DNA of 64,000 bases from an uncultured Colwellia sp. (GCA_913057925.1 CAJXPG010000003.1:1-64000), one strand, 5' to 3'; positions 53,301 to 63,226 are shown, numbered from the stretch's first letter. Notes: generated by a model from the letters alone, not told the origin. A program made the numbers and translations.

Positions 53301-54479
53301 CTAATTTTGGTAGCGTACCGCTAAATCTTCTATTTGAATATTACCGAATAACTGTCCATCAGGTGTTGCTGCAATAGCTGTTTGACGAGTTAACTTAGTT
53401 ACTTTTACTTTATAAGGGCTTAAGTTATAACCCGCGTAAGATTTGCCTAACTTATTAGTAAAATGAGTAAGGTGTAATAAACTAAATTCATCGCCAATTT
53501 TTAAACCATGATCTCTGCCTAAATTAATGGTGACTTGGTTACCATTTACTCGGATTATCTTACCTCTGCTCGGTTCACACATGATGTTTTCATCAATATC
53601 TTTAACCGCTTTATCGATTATGTCTTCTATCATAGTGCCATATTCACTTTGCCAAAAAGCATTACCGTCTACATCTACTTTAATTCGCTTAGTAAATGGC
53701 CAAGTTGCGGTATTTTGATAGCTGTCTTGCCATACTAATTCACCATTTAAGCCATTATATAAATAGAAGCTGATGGCAAAATTCCTCGGATACATACCTT
53801 GTTGCCAAAATAACCAACCATTGGTTGATTGTTTATTAAAGGAAATATTAGTGATTTCACTAAAAAGGATGTATTGACTATCAGTCGTTTCGCTTAGCGA
53901 TTGAGTTAATTGAGCAATACCGTCACGAGCCAGGCTGTTATTTAATCGTGAAAACTCTGTTTTATTATTTAAAATACTACTGGTTCGGGTGTAGGTACTA
54001 TGTTGGTTTAATTTGCTTGCCAACTTAGTCATCGCAGATTTATCAATTAAATATATTTCCCCAATATTTGCTTGCTCTCTGTGTAGTAAGTGACTGCGAG
54101 TGATTAGAATTGATTTTTTGAAATTTATCGCGAAGCACTTTTTCTCTTGAGGGAAGATATCAGCGCGTATAGTCACGGTAATTAAATTATCAACATGTAT
54201 CTCATCGACTAACTCAATGGAGTTAACACTGCCACTAGCACGTATGCTGATTTGATCTTGAGTGAGTAAGCCATTTACCACTTGCTGAACACTTGAAACG
54301 CTAGCGCCAGAAACAAGCAATGCTTTTTTTAGTGCATTTTCCATCGCCTTAGTACGTGCAATTTCAATACTAGTTTCATCAGTTCGTGCGTAGCCTTGCG
54401 TTTCATACCATTGACTAAGCGCGGGGAAGGCAGCTAATAAGCTACCGATCAAAATGACGTTAATGATAAATTTATACAT
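53301..54479 (-). CDS. flgT: Flagellar assembly protein FlgT
   Basis: This 392-residue exported protein (signal peptide about 1-22) has the FlgT layout: an N-terminal domain with QWYETQGYARTDETSIEIAR, a middle domain around YILFSEITNISFN, and a C-terminal SH3-like domain with VTINLGRDHGLKIGDEF. In Vibrio, FlgT forms the H-ring around the basal body with FlgO and FlgP, and is needed for fast sheathed polar flagella. It is divergent from flgO. Confidence 0.9.
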   Translation of the reverse strand: MYKFIINVILIGSLLAAFPALSQWYETQGYARTDETSIEIARTKAMENALKKALLVSGASVSSVQQVVNGLLTQDQISIRASGSVNSIELVDEIHVDNLITVTIRADIFPQEKKCFAINFKKSILITRSHLLHREQANIGEIYLIDKSAMTKLASKLNQHSTYTRTSSILNNKTEFSRLNNSLARDGIAQLTQSLSETTDSQYILFSEITNISFNKQSTNGWLFWQQGMYPRNFAISFYLYNGLNGELVWQDSYQNTATWPFTKRIKVDVDGNAFWQSEYGTMIEDIIDKAVKDIDENIMCEPSRGKIIRVNGNQVTINLGRDHGLKIGDEFSLLHLTHFTNKLGKSYAGYNLSPYKVKVTKLTRQTAIAATPDGQLFGNIQIEDLAVRYQN

Positions 54480-54676
54480 AAGCGTTTATACTTTCCTAAT
54501 GGTTTACTACCTGCTTGCACTAAGCGGCTAAATACACTGCGGCAACACTAATTCAATTCTAATTTAATTCTAGTTCATTACTGATTCATTATTAATGCAT
54601 TTTTCATGCCCTTAATATATTTGAAACCTGTGGGGTGTTCACACGGTGTGAGATCGAATACGGAATATTTTAATTA

Positions 54677-54694
54677 TTGGCTTAGAATGTGCAT
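54677..54694 (+). promoter_or_regulatory. Sigma54-like promoter before flgO
   Basis: TTGGCTTAGAATGTGCAT keeps the obligatory GG-N10-GC spacing of sigma54 promoters, though the -24 box is not ideal. It lies 85 bases before flgO. Confidence 0.5.
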
Positions 54695-54778
54695 CGATGT
54701 AAAACAGATATGAATTTGTAAATTAAAACGCTATTAATAGTATCGCTATTATAGTGGTTAGTTTTAAAGGGGAACACC

Positions 54779-55423
54779 ATGAAAAAATGGCTTATACCAC
54801 TGATCTTGCCTGCATTGATATCATGCGAGTCGACAAATGATGATGGATTTTATCAATCAACACAAATTGAGAAAGGTGAAATAGATAGTCATGATTTACC
54901 GCGCCACGCTATTAATGATGTGGTGAAAGGCTTAGCGTTTCAAATGCTTGCAAGCAGTAGCTTTGTTAATGCAAAAACGCCTGTGGCTGTTGCCTCGTTT
55001 GTTGATTTAAAAGATCTCGAAACGACAAACTGGCTTGGTAATCAGCTTGCAGAAAGCTTTGTTCATGAGCTACAGCGTCATGGTTTAGTGGTGATTGATT
55101 ATAAAACAACGGGTCATATACGCGTTACAAAAACAGGGGACTACGTTTTCAGTCGAGACTGGCAAGAGCTGCCTGAACGTCAGATTATTGACTACGTTGT
55201 TTCTGGCACTATGGTAGAGCAAGAAAATGGCATTTTAGTTAATGCGCGTATGATTGGTATTCAATCTAAAGTGATTGTTGCTACCGCACAATCTTTTATT
55301 CCATCTTGGGTACTTGGCGATGAAATGAGTCATAGTGAAAAGGTGAAGATGAAAGACGGTATGATTATTCGAGATAATGCGATGTTACTTGATGACGAAC
55401 GTGCAGTTTCGATACAAAACTAG
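54779..55423 (+). CDS. flgO: Flagellar H-ring lipoprotein FlgO
   Basis: This 214-residue lipoprotein has its lipobox at about residue 16 (LISC) and the FlgO core: VVKGLAFQMLASSSFVNAKT, GNQLAESFVHELQRHGLVVI and YVVSGTMVEQENGILVNARM. FlgO is an outer-membrane part of the H-ring in polarly flagellated gammaproteobacteria. A possible sigma54 promoter lies upstream. flgP follows by 65 bases. Confidence 0.9.
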   Translation: MKKWLIPLILPALISCESTNDDGFYQSTQIEKGEIDSHDLPRHAINDVVKGLAFQMLASSSFVNAKTPVAVASFVDLKDLETTNWLGNQLAESFVHELQRHGLVVIDYKTTGHIRVTKTGDYVFSRDWQELPERQIIDYVVSGTMVEQENGILVNARMIGIQSKVIVATAQSFIPSWVLGDEMSHSEKVKMKDGMIIRDNAMLLDDERAVSIQN

Positions 55424-55488
55424 TTTTATGTTACTTCAATTTATAACTATAAAATGCCATATAACCAAATATTTAAGGAGAGCGCGCT

Positions 55489-55956
55489 ATGAGATTTTCA
55501 TTGGCTAGATGCTTCTTTATTACCTTATTACTGTCAATGACAAGTGCTTGTTCATTATTTTACGACAAGCATGTGCAGTGGCAAACAGTTAAGCCTGAAT
55601 CCTTTCCTGTGCTTTCAGCCACGGGGTTTGCTCCAATTAGTTTACAAAAGTCATCTCATGAAACTCAGCGGATGTTAATGGCCATTAAGGCGTCAAAAAT
55701 TGCCGCTTATGCAGAGTTAGCAGAACAAGTGTATGGACAGCAAATTAAGGGCAACGTTACTATGGCTGATTTATTAATAGAAGATCAGCAAATGATGGCA
55801 TCAGTTCAAGGAATCATTCGTGGTGCTAAAGTAATTAAAAGTTACCCTGTTGGCGATGTGTATACAACTGAATTACAGCTAAACTTCGAGGATGTCTACA
55901 ATATTTATCAAGCTAACCAAAATAGAAAAGAAGTTAGTGATGTTACTCATTTTTAA
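55489..55956 (+). CDS. flgP: Flagellar H-ring lipoprotein FlgP
   Basis: This 155-residue LPP20-family lipoprotein has a lipobox with Cys at about residue 21 (TSAC) and the motif AIKASKIAAYAELAEQVYGQ, followed by YTTELQLNFEDVYNIY. FlgP joins FlgO in the H-ring outer-membrane structure. The terminator at 56015 closes the flgOP unit. Confidence 0.9.
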   Translation: MRFSLARCFFITLLLSMTSACSLFYDKHVQWQTVKPESFPVLSATGFAPISLQKSSHETQRMLMAIKASKIAAYAELAEQVYGQQIKGNVTMADLLIEDQQMMASVQGIIRGAKVIKSYPVGDVYTTELQLNFEDVYNIYQANQNRKEVSDVTHF

Positions 55957-56014
55957 AGCACTGACAATAATAGTGACTTGTCAATACTAATTACTCTCAT
56001 GTATCAAACATTAA

Positions 56015-56047
56015 AAAAGGCAGTGAATTTACCATTCACTGCCTTTT
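56015..56047. terminator. Bidirectional terminator between flgP and flgN
   Basis: AAAAGGCAGTGAAT pairs exactly with ATTCACTGCCTTTT over five bases. The genes on both sides converge here. Confidence 0.9.
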
Positions 56048-56091
56048 CTTTATGTTGTTATTACTGTGCTTTTAATACTATGCCTTTAATA

Positions 56092-56538
56092 TTAGGCTTT
56101 TAAGCCAAGACTCGATAAGCCTGCACTTTTTTTACCCTTGCTGTCATAGGTAATGGCACTTTTATTGTGATTTTCTAATAAACTGGTTTTCATACGTTCA
56201 ACAGCCAGTTGTGATTGTTGAATTATTTGACCATTAACCAGGTTTTGTTGCTGACAGTGTGCTAGTAAGTCAGTTATTTCTGTCAGTTGCTGGGTAAGTT
56301 TTCCTGCTGCTTTATCCTGAGCGAAGGCTTGGTTTTGACTTATTGTCTGATCAAGTTTTTGAATCTCTAAGAGTAAAGTGTTTTTATTTTGGCTAATTGC
56401 GAGCAATGCTTCAGGGTCGTGCTGTTGTAGCACTTGCTTTTCATCGGCGATTATTTGAGCCAGAGCGCTTAGCTGCTCATGTTGCTTTGCTAGCAGCTGT
56501 AAAGAGGTCGTTTCGTGAGAGCCTGACTCAGATGACAT
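56092..56538 (-). CDS. flgN: Flagellar chaperone FlgN
   Basis: This 148-residue all-helical protein has the FlgN pattern: LLAKQHEQLSALAQIIADEK, LLAISQNKNTLLLEIQKLDQ and a C-terminal tail that binds hook-associated proteins FlgK and FlgL. It starts at 56538, with AAGGTG six bases before the ATG. It is downstream of flgM on the same strand, in the usual flgMN order, and ends near the flgP terminator. Confidence 0.85.
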   Translation of the reverse strand: MSSESGSHETTSLQLLAKQHEQLSALAQIIADEKQVLQQHDPEALLAISQNKNTLLLEIQKLDQTISQNQAFAQDKAAGKLTQQLTEITDLLAHCQQQNLVNGQIIQQSQLAVERMKTSLLENHNKSAITYDSKGKKSAGLSSLGLKA

Positions 56539-56586
56539 AAGTCGCACCTTGAATTAACTGAAATATGATAGGCTTACAGTCTATCG

Positions 56587-56895
56587 TTAAACTAGCTTAA
56601 ATTCAAAGTTAGCGATACTTGCAGCTAATTTTTCTGGATTAACTTTATAGTCACCATCACTAATCGCTTTTTTCAACTCATCAATTTTCTTTTGATTAAC
56701 CACTGGTGCGTCTGTCGCTTTTTTTTGCAGCTCGTTAAGCTGCTTTGCTTGCGGAGTGATAGAAACAGAGTCTTGCCCTGATGTTTTTACTTGGGCATTG
56801 CTTGCTGCTGATTGAGCAGATTGCTGCTTAACTTGCTGTTGTTGTGCTTGTTGAACTTGATTGGCGTTATTCAAGTTATTGATATTAATAGCCAT
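56587..56895 (-). CDS. flgM: Anti-sigma28 factor FlgM
   Basis: This 102-residue protein has a Gln- and Asn-rich, disordered first half and a C-terminal sigma28-binding part (DSVSITPQAKQLNELQKKA, KKIDELKKAISDGDYKVNPE). FlgM holds FliA inactive until it is exported through the completed hook. A well-conserved sigma28 promoter lies about 50 bases before the start, so FliA induces its own inhibitor. flgN follows 48 bases downstream. Confidence 0.92.
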   Translation of the reverse strand: MAININNLNNANQVQQAQQQQVKQQSAQSAASNAQVKTSGQDSVSITPQAKQLNELQKKATDAPVVNQKKIDELKKAISDGDYKVNPEKLAASIANFEFKLV

Positions 56896-56947
56896 AATTT
56901 CATCCTTTAACGATGGAATGATATTTTAAATAGATTCTTGTATCTCG

Positions 56948-56974
56948 TTATCGACCAAGACGTAAATTACTTTA
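56948..56974 (-). promoter_or_regulatory. Sigma28 (FliA) promoter of flgMN
   Basis: On the minus strand: TAAAGTAA, an 11-base spacer and GTCGATAA, close to the FliA consensus TAAAGTTT-N11-GCCGATAA. It ends 53 bases before the flgM start. Confidence 0.8.
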
Positions 56975-57039
56975 ATAATTAATCGCTAAAAAATAAATAA
57001 TTTCATCGGGTATTTAACTTACATTTGCAGTGGTGTTTA

Positions 57040-57732
57040 TTATAGATGAATTACTACTTGGTTAATAGCTTTGACGCGAGGGGTGATGATTTTGTTTGAA
57101 CGAGTGTTCTTTACCCTGACTTGCTCATTAATATTGCCAGATGAAAGAGCTACGCCTTGGGTTTTAATGTTAAAGCTTTTAGATGAAGCAATAATAGTTA
57201 CCACATCACCTTTACAAACCAAACAAATACTCCGTTTAGTAATTGCTTTACCTTTACCTATACGCTTTTTGGCTTTGGCACCAAAAACAATGTTGCTATT
57301 GGTTAATTTATCACCGCGAATACGATTAATGGCAATATAAGCTAGCTCAACATTACTATCATCTAGTTTATCTCCCTGACTAATTGTGGTTTTTGCAATT
57401 AAAATTGCTTTAGTTATTTCAACTTTTGCCGATAAATATATTTTCCATGGTGTTGATTCATCACAACTAATTTTTACATTTACATTTCTGCCGTTGTTTT
57501 TTTCAGGTATATTTGCAGTTAAGGGAACATTACAAGATTTTAAGACAATTCTAGGATCAAGTTTAGCGATGCTAATACGTACTTTTTCTTGTTCCGTTGA
57601 TGGGAATTTATCGGTTAAATATTCTTTTGCAATGCGTTCAATATATGCGCTATCTAACTGATTTGCGGCAGAAGTAGGCTGATTAATAAGCACTAGTAAT
57701 AAAAAAAATAAAAAAAGTTTGGTATGTCGCAT
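57040..57732 (-). CDS. flgA: Flagellar P-ring chaperone FlgA
   Basis: This 230-residue protein has a signal peptide (about 1-23, TSAA) and ends with the SAF domain (AILIAKTTISQGDKLDDSNV, KRIGKGKAITKRSI) and the FlgA tail VTIIASSKSFNIKTQGVALS. It is periplasmic and helps build the P-ring. It lies upstream of flgM on the same strand, with 144 bases between; flgM has its own promoter. Confidence 0.9.
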   Translation of the reverse strand: MRHTKLFLFFLLLVLINQPTSAANQLDSAYIERIAKEYLTDKFPSTEQEKVRISIAKLDPRIVLKSCNVPLTANIPEKNNGRNVNVKISCDESTPWKIYLSAKVEITKAILIAKTTISQGDKLDDSNVELAYIAINRIRGDKLTNSNIVFGAKAKKRIGKGKAITKRSICLVCKGDVVTIIASSKSFNIKTQGVALSSGNINEQVRVKNTRSNKIITPRVKAINQVVIHL

Positions 57733-57943
57733 ATATTTTGTTATCTATCTTTAAGTAAATACAAATTTTCGTCTATGCTTAACCTTAGTTAGCAATGTGA
57801 AATGTAAGTAAATCATGCGTCAACTATCAGACGCTTAGTGTAATTTGGTAATTAATACTTTAATGTAATTCAAGAATTGTGCCTTGTATCGTGTCAATTG
57901 CAGAATGGGCGCAATATAAAGAGTAATTCAATATGAGGTTTTT

Positions 57944-58873
57944 ATGGCAGGCATACTTGATTCAGTAAATCAGCGTACACAACTTGTTGGTGAAAATAGA
58001 CTAGAATTGTTGCTCTTTAAACTTATTGGCAGACAACGATTTGGCATTAATGTTTTCAAAGTGCGCGAGGTCATGCCGTGTCCTAATCTAACCTTATTAC
58101 CTAAACAAGATGCTTTTATAAAAGGTGTCGCTCATATTCGTGGACAGACAATTTCAGTGATTGATTTGAGTAAATCAACCGGTGGTCCGGCAATAGAACA
58201 AACAGCTGATAGCTTCATTATTATTGCTGAATATAACCGTAGCGTTCAAGGGTTTTTGGTTGCTGGCGTAGAAAGAATTGTCACCTTAAGTTGGGCAGAT
58301 GTGATGCCGCCGCCAGAGGGCGCAGGTAAATCGAGTTATTTAACTGCTGTAACTGAAATTGATAACGAAATGGTATCTATTTTAGATGTAGAGAAAATTC
58401 TCAATGAAATTAGCCCCGTGTCAACAGATGTCAGCGAAGATATTGTCGATAGCAGTGTTGGTGAAAGCTTAGGTGATAAGTTAGTAATGATTGCAGATGA
58501 TTCAACCGTGGCTCGTAATCAAGTGAAAAGAGCATTGGAGCCATTAGGTCTAAATATGGTTTTAGCTAAAAATGGTCGTGATGCTCTTGACCAATTACTT
58601 GAAATAGAAGCAACCTGTGAAAATAGCATTACAGAGAAAGTTGCTTTGATGATTTCTGATATTGAAATGCCTGAAATGGATGGTTATACCTTAACTGCAG
58701 AAGTTAAAGGAAATGATCGTATGAATAAGATGCCAATTATATTACATACTTCGTTAAGTGGTGTTTTTAATAATGCCATGGTTGAAAAGGTTGGCGCTGA
58801 AGATTTTATTCCTAAATTTCACCCTGATGAATTAGCAACCGCTGTGAAGAAGTGGCTAAAAATCGAAGATTAA
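57944..58873 (+). CDS. cheV: Chemotaxis coupling protein CheV
   Basis: This 309-residue protein joins a CheW-like domain (about 15-160, with LLFKLIGRQRFGINVFKVRE and GVAHIRGQTISVIDL) to a receiver domain (about 178-305). The receiver's phosphorylated Asp lies in LMISDIEMPEMDG. CheV couples receptors to CheA and can act as a phosphate sink. It is followed by cheR, and both sit between flgA and flgB as in Vibrio and Shewanella. Confidence 0.93.
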   Translation: MAGILDSVNQRTQLVGENRLELLLFKLIGRQRFGINVFKVREVMPCPNLTLLPKQDAFIKGVAHIRGQTISVIDLSKSTGGPAIEQTADSFIIIAEYNRSVQGFLVAGVERIVTLSWADVMPPPEGAGKSSYLTAVTEIDNEMVSILDVEKILNEISPVSTDVSEDIVDSSVGESLGDKLVMIADDSTVARNQVKRALEPLGLNMVLAKNGRDALDQLLEIEATCENSITEKVALMISDIEMPEMDGYTLTAEVKGNDRMNKMPIILHTSLSGVFNNAMVEKVGAEDFIPKFHPDELATAVKKWLKIED

Positions 58874-58968
58874 TTCTTTATCAAATACAGCATCACTGCC
58901 ATATTTTAGCGTTATTAATTTTTTGTCAGTGAACGAGACGAGTTATTTGTATTAAACAGGAAGCCATT

Positions 58969-59799
58969 GTGTCAGCAAGACAACTTGATGAAAGAAGCTA
59001 CAATCAATTTAGAACTTTTTTGGAGCAACAATGCGGCATTGTGCTAGGTGAAAATAAGCAATACCTAGTAAAAAGTCGATTAGCCCCATTAATGGCCAAG
59101 TTTGAACTCGCTTCCTTAGGTGAGCTTGTAACTCGCACCCTTGCCCCGGTAGAGCGGCAACTACGTGCCGCCGTTATTGATGCCATGACCACTAACGAAA
59201 CACTATGGTTTCGAGATGATTACCCGTTTAAGTTATTGCAAAGTAAATTATTACCAGATTTTGCCGATAGAAAAACGCCCGTAAAGATTTGGTCAGCAGC
59301 AAGTTCTTCTGGGCAGGAACCCTATTCAATAGCGATGTCAGTACTTGAATATCAGCAGAAAAACCCAGGGGCTTTCCCTCGTGGCGTGCAAGTTATCGGC
59401 ACTGATATTTCGACTACTATGCTAGAGCATTGTAAATATGGTCATTATGATAGTTTAGCCCTTGCTAGAGGATTATCAGCCGAGCGAAAACAGCGCTTTT
59501 TTGAAACCGGTGATAATGGCATGTTAAAGGTTAAAGATCAGGTAAAAAAAATGGTCAACTTCAGACCGTTAAATTTACTCAATAGTTATAGCTTAATGGG
59601 CCGATTTGATATTGTCTTTTGTCGAAACGTACTGATATATTTCTCTCCGGAAATCAAAGCACAAATCATTAGTCAAATTCATGGCGTGTTAAATAATGAT
59701 GGTTATTTGTTTCTTGGTGCGTCAGAATCATTATCAGGAATCAATCAAGATTTTACTATGCTGCGTTGCAACCCCGGTATTGTCTATCAAAAAAAGTAA
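58969..59799 (+). CDS. cheR: Chemotaxis methyltransferase CheR
   Basis: This 276-residue protein has the N-terminal helical domain (QFRTFLEQQCGIVLGENKQY) and a SAM-binding methyltransferase domain with KIWSAASSSGQEPYSIAMSV, VIGTDISTTML and VFCRNVLIYFS. It methylates glutamates of chemoreceptors such as that encoded at 29937. It starts with GTG at 58969, behind AGGAAG. An imperfect stem (59818-59846) follows. Confidence 0.93.
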   Translation: MSARQLDERSYNQFRTFLEQQCGIVLGENKQYLVKSRLAPLMAKFELASLGELVTRTLAPVERQLRAAVIDAMTTNETLWFRDDYPFKLLQSKLLPDFADRKTPVKIWSAASSSGQEPYSIAMSVLEYQQKNPGAFPRGVQVIGTDISTTMLEHCKYGHYDSLALARGLSAERKQRFFETGDNGMLKVKDQVKKMVNFRPLNLLNSYSLMGRFDIVFCRNVLIYFSPEIKAQIISQIHGVLNNDGYLFLGASESLSGINQDFTMLRCNPGIVYQKK

Positions 59800-59896
59800 A
59801 CTTATAAATTTCTCTTAGCTAACAGTTAGATAGGTATGCTGTTAGCCATATATTGTAATCCCCCGTGTTTAGCTTCATCTCATTGTTACAACCTCC

Positions 59897-59914
59897 TTGG
59901 CATAATTATTGAAT
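59897..59914 (+). promoter_or_regulatory. Possible sigma54 promoter before flgB
   Basis: TTGGCATAATTATTGAAT has a good -24 box with GG and the right distance, but GA instead of GC in the -12 box. It lies 38 bases before flgB. Confidence 0.4.
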
Positions 59915-59951
59915 ACTTCTTAGCTATAACGTAAATGATCGTGAGGCTATT

Positions 59952-60350
59952 ATGGCTATAGGTTTTGATAAAGGCTTTCAATTGCATTCTCAAGGTATGC
60001 AAATTCGCTCTCAGCGTGCTGAAGTGATTGCCAGTAATATCGCCAATGCAGATACTCCGGGCTATAAAGCTAAAGGGTTAGATTTCAAGCAAGCACTAGC
60101 TCAAGCTTCGAGCAAGCAGCAAACGGGTATGACCCGTACCAACGATAAACACTTTGATGTGAGGACAGAGTTGAATAACTCTGTCGATTTTCGTATTCCA
60201 AATCAACCTGATACCGGTGATGGTAATACTGTAGATGTACAAGTGGAACGAAACTTGTATCTAAAAAACTCATTAGAGTATCAAGCCAGTGTGCAATTTC
60301 TTAATGGCAAAATAAAAGCGATGAAGAAAGTCATTAGCGGAGGTCAATAA
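59952..60350 (+). CDS. flgB: Flagellar rod protein FlgB
   Basis: This 132-residue proximal rod protein has the rod/hook N-terminal motif RAEVIASNIANADTPGYKAK and the C-terminal NGKIKAMKKVISGGQ. It begins behind GTGAGG and is the first gene of the flgBCDEF operon; flgC starts two bases after its stop. Confidence 0.95.
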   Translation: MAIGFDKGFQLHSQGMQIRSQRAEVIASNIANADTPGYKAKGLDFKQALAQASSKQQTGMTRTNDKHFDVRTELNNSVDFRIPNQPDTGDGNTVDVQVERNLYLKNSLEYQASVQFLNGKIKAMKKVISGGQ

Positions 60351-60352
60351 TT

Positions 60353-60784
60353 ATGAGTCTTTTCAATGTGTTTAACATAACTGGTAGTGGTATGAGCGCA
60401 CAGTCTGTACGCTTAAATACTACTGCGAGTAATATTGCTAATGCCGATAGTGTTAGTAGTAGCGCCGATCAAACTTACCGCGCCAGACATCCGGTTTTTG
60501 CCGCTGCCATGCAAGAAGCTGCCGCAGGTCAAAATGGCAATGAGGCAAGTGGTGTTGGGGTAAACGTATTAGGGGTTGTAGAAAGTGATAAACCATTAAA
60601 TGTGGAATACGCACCTAATCACCCGATGGCTGACAAAGAAGGTTATATCTATAAACCTAACGTTAATGTTATTGAAGAAATGACCAATATGATTTCAGCT
60701 TCACGTTCATATCAAACTAACGTGCAACTGGCTGAATCAGCAAAAAATATGCTTAACAAAACATTAATGTTAGGACAGAGATAA
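60353..60784 (+). CDS. flgC: Flagellar rod protein FlgC
   Basis: This 143-residue rod protein begins MSLFNVFNITGSGMSAQSVR with the motif TTASNIANADSVS and ends with the rod-type tail VNVIEEMTNMISASRSYQTN. It is translationally coupled to flgB. The next gene is flgD. Confidence 0.95.
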   Translation: MSLFNVFNITGSGMSAQSVRLNTTASNIANADSVSSSADQTYRARHPVFAAAMQEAAAGQNGNEASGVGVNVLGVVESDKPLNVEYAPNHPMADKEGYIYKPNVNVIEEMTNMISASRSYQTNVQLAESAKNMLNKTLMLGQR

Positions 60785-60835
60785 TGAAAGCATTTAATTC
60801 ATCATTGTTCTTTTTGCACAATGTAGGAGTAGATA

Positions 60836-61528
60836 ATGGAAACAGTTAAAGGTAATAACCCCTTAGAAGCTATTCGTTGGCAAAAAGAAGAGTATAAAGT
60901 TGCCGAACAAGATAAAGGTATGCTCACTCAGGCTGACTTTTTTGCGCTACTGACTAAAGAGTTGTCTAATCAAGACCCAACTAAGCCGGTTGATAATAAT
61001 GAAATGATTTCTCAGATGACTGCGTTTTCAACTACAGATGGCGTTCAGCAGTTGAACGCATCATTTGAAGGTTTTGCCAGTTCAATGACTTCTAGTCAGG
61101 CTCTTCAGGCATCTTCACTTGTTGGACGAAGCGTTTTAGTTGAAGACAATATCTTTGGCATGAGTGAAGGTGAAGCGGTAAAAGGCAAGTTGGTCTCTGA
61201 TGAACCGGCAAGCAATGTAAATATTTACGTTGAAAACATTGCTGGTGAAATTATCCAAACTGTTCCGGTTGGCAATGTGGCTGCCGGTGGCATGACATTT
61301 ACTTGGGATGGTCAAACATCTGAAGGAAAGCCCGCAGATACAGGAGCTTACCGTTTTCGAATTGTAGGTTTAGTTGACGGGCAAGCATCAGAAATAGAAG
61401 CTCAGACCTATCGGAAGGTTGACAGTGTTACCTTAGCGGGCGCTGGCGGCAACATTATGTTGAACCTAAACGGTGGTAGTGCGATGGCATTAGCTGATGT
61501 GGTTGAAGTTTCTGAAGGTGATACTTAA
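60836..61528 (+). CDS. flgD: Flagellar hook cap protein FlgD
   Basis: This 230-residue protein has the FlgD N-terminal motif LTQADFFALLTKELSNQDPT and NNEMISQMTAFSTTDGVQQL. Then come tudor-like and Fn3-like domains (PVGNVAAGGMTFTWDGQTSE, GAYRFRIVGLVDGQ). It scaffolds hook polymerisation and then leaves. The last residues are acidic. Confidence 0.95.
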   Translation: METVKGNNPLEAIRWQKEEYKVAEQDKGMLTQADFFALLTKELSNQDPTKPVDNNEMISQMTAFSTTDGVQQLNASFEGFASSMTSSQALQASSLVGRSVLVEDNIFGMSEGEAVKGKLVSDEPASNVNIYVENIAGEIIQTVPVGNVAAGGMTFTWDGQTSEGKPADTGAYRFRIVGLVDGQASEIEAQTYRKVDSVTLAGAGGNIMLNLNGGSAMALADVVEVSEGDT

Positions 61529-61657
61529 GTTTCTCGAAATGACCAGCCAATCATCAAGCTTGGTCGCATGAAAGGTTTATGCTTGAACTGCCAAATTGAA
61601 AGCAAATTTTCTTAGCAAGTATTGAGCAAAGTAAAGAATTTTAAAGAGGGTAAAATT

Positions 61658-63043
61658 ATGTCATTCAATATTGCATTAAGCGGGTTAAACGCTGCACAAA
61701 AAGATTTAGATGTGTCATCTAATAACATTGCCAATGTTAATACTGTAGGTTTTAAAGAGTCGCGTGCTGAGTTTGTCGATGTTTATGCGGCATCGCTTCT
61801 CGCTTCAGGTAAAACAAAAGTGGGTGATGGTGTCTTAACGGCTGATGTTGCACAACAGTTTTCTCAAGGTAGTATTCAGTTTACTAATAATGCCCTTGAT
61901 TTAGCTATTACCGGTAATGGTTTTTTTGCCACAGTACCAGAGCTTGGTTCCTTAGAGACTTCTTATACTAGGGCTGGACAGTTTAAGTTAAATTCAGATA
62001 ATTTTGTGGTTAATTCAGGTGGCGGTCACCTGTTAGGGTTTCCTGTAAATACCGATGGTTCATCAGCTTCTGTTAGTTTAAGTACCGCAGAGCCTATTCG
62101 TATTCCTACAGCCTCTGGTGCACCGACAAAAACCAGTGAAGTTGATGTGCGTATGAATTTGCCCGCAGGTGATTCATATATTGCCAATGCACCGGGGAAT
62201 TTTGATCCGGACGATCCACTAACGTTTAATAATTCAACATCGGTGACAATTTTTGACTCACTAGGTGATAGTCATGTAATGACGTACTTTTTTGTCAAAG
62301 ATGACCCAACAGTTAACCCAAATGAGTGGATGTTATTTGCGGCCATTGACGGTAAACCAATTAACTTAGTTGACAGCAGTATTCCACCACCAGGTGCTAC
62401 AGGTATTGTTGGTGGTAATGTTTCAGGACCTTTACAGCCAACGGGTGGGATACAGGGGGCTAGACTAGTATTTGATGCCTCAGGTGATTTTATTTCACAA
62501 ATACCAACGTTAGCTAATGGTGGTATTATTACTGAAGATTTTACCAATCATTTACCTAATGGTGCTGATACCTCACAAACGGTGCAAATAGACTTCAATC
62601 TAGATCCAACGGGACCTAACCCGAATGAACCAACGCAGTTTGCCTCAAACTTTGAAGTTACAGCATTAAATCAAGATGGTTTGGCCGTAGGTCGTTTGAC
62701 TGGGATTGATATTGGTACGGATGGCTTAGTTAGAGCAACTTATAGTAATGGTACTTCACAGCCTTTATCTCGAATTGCGATGGTTAACTTTGCCAATGAG
62801 CAAGGTTTAACACAAATTGGCAATACCGGGTGGAAAGAAAGTATTGTTTCAGGTGAGGCACTTGCTGGTGAAGCCGGATCTGGCACTTTTGGTACAATAA
62901 ACTCGTCAGCATTAGAGCAATCAAATGTTAACTTAACTACAGAGTTGATTGATTTAATTTCAGCGCAACGAAATTTCCAAGCAAACTCACGAGCGCTAGA
63001 GGTTGATAACCAGCTTAACCAAACCATATTACAAATTAGATAG
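61658..63043 (+). CDS. flgE: Flagellar hook protein FlgE
   Basis: This 461-residue protein starts MSFNIALSGLNAAQKDLDVS with SNNIANVNTVGFKESRAEF and ends LISAQRNFQANSRALEVDNQ, the conserved hook ends; the middle carries the variable hook domains. I start at 61658 (AAGAGGG eight bases before the ATG), not at 61622. A 236-base gap follows, with a sigma54 promoter, so flgF may have its own transcript. Confidence 0.93.
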   Translation: MSFNIALSGLNAAQKDLDVSSNNIANVNTVGFKESRAEFVDVYAASLLASGKTKVGDGVLTADVAQQFSQGSIQFTNNALDLAITGNGFFATVPELGSLETSYTRAGQFKLNSDNFVVNSGGGHLLGFPVNTDGSSASVSLSTAEPIRIPTASGAPTKTSEVDVRMNLPAGDSYIANAPGNFDPDDPLTFNNSTSVTIFDSLGDSHVMTYFFVKDDPTVNPNEWMLFAAIDGKPINLVDSSIPPPGATGIVGGNVSGPLQPTGGIQGARLVFDASGDFISQIPTLANGGIITEDFTNHLPNGADTSQTVQIDFNLDPTGPNPNEPTQFASNFEVTALNQDGLAVGRLTGIDIGTDGLVRATYSNGTSQPLSRIAMVNFANEQGLTQIGNTGWKESIVSGEALAGEAGSGTFGTINSSALEQSNVNLTTELIDLISAQRNFQANSRALEVDNQLNQTILQIR

Positions 63044-63226
63044 TTAAAATGTAAGTTTCTAAACCGCTCTCTCAAAGCTGTTAGTTTAAGTCCCAGATAC
63101 TTAGCTAGCAGTTTTTTTATTTTTAACACCTCATACTCACTTTTGTGAATACTACCTTTTACTACTCTAACTAGACTTAACTTCCCATCCTTAAAAATTG
63201 AACACGTCAATATAAATATAGACAAG

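Noticed and set aside
59818-59846. GCTAACAG/CTGTTAGC hairpin as cheR terminator
   Set aside because: It has no T-run and a 13-base loop; too weak to list as a terminator.
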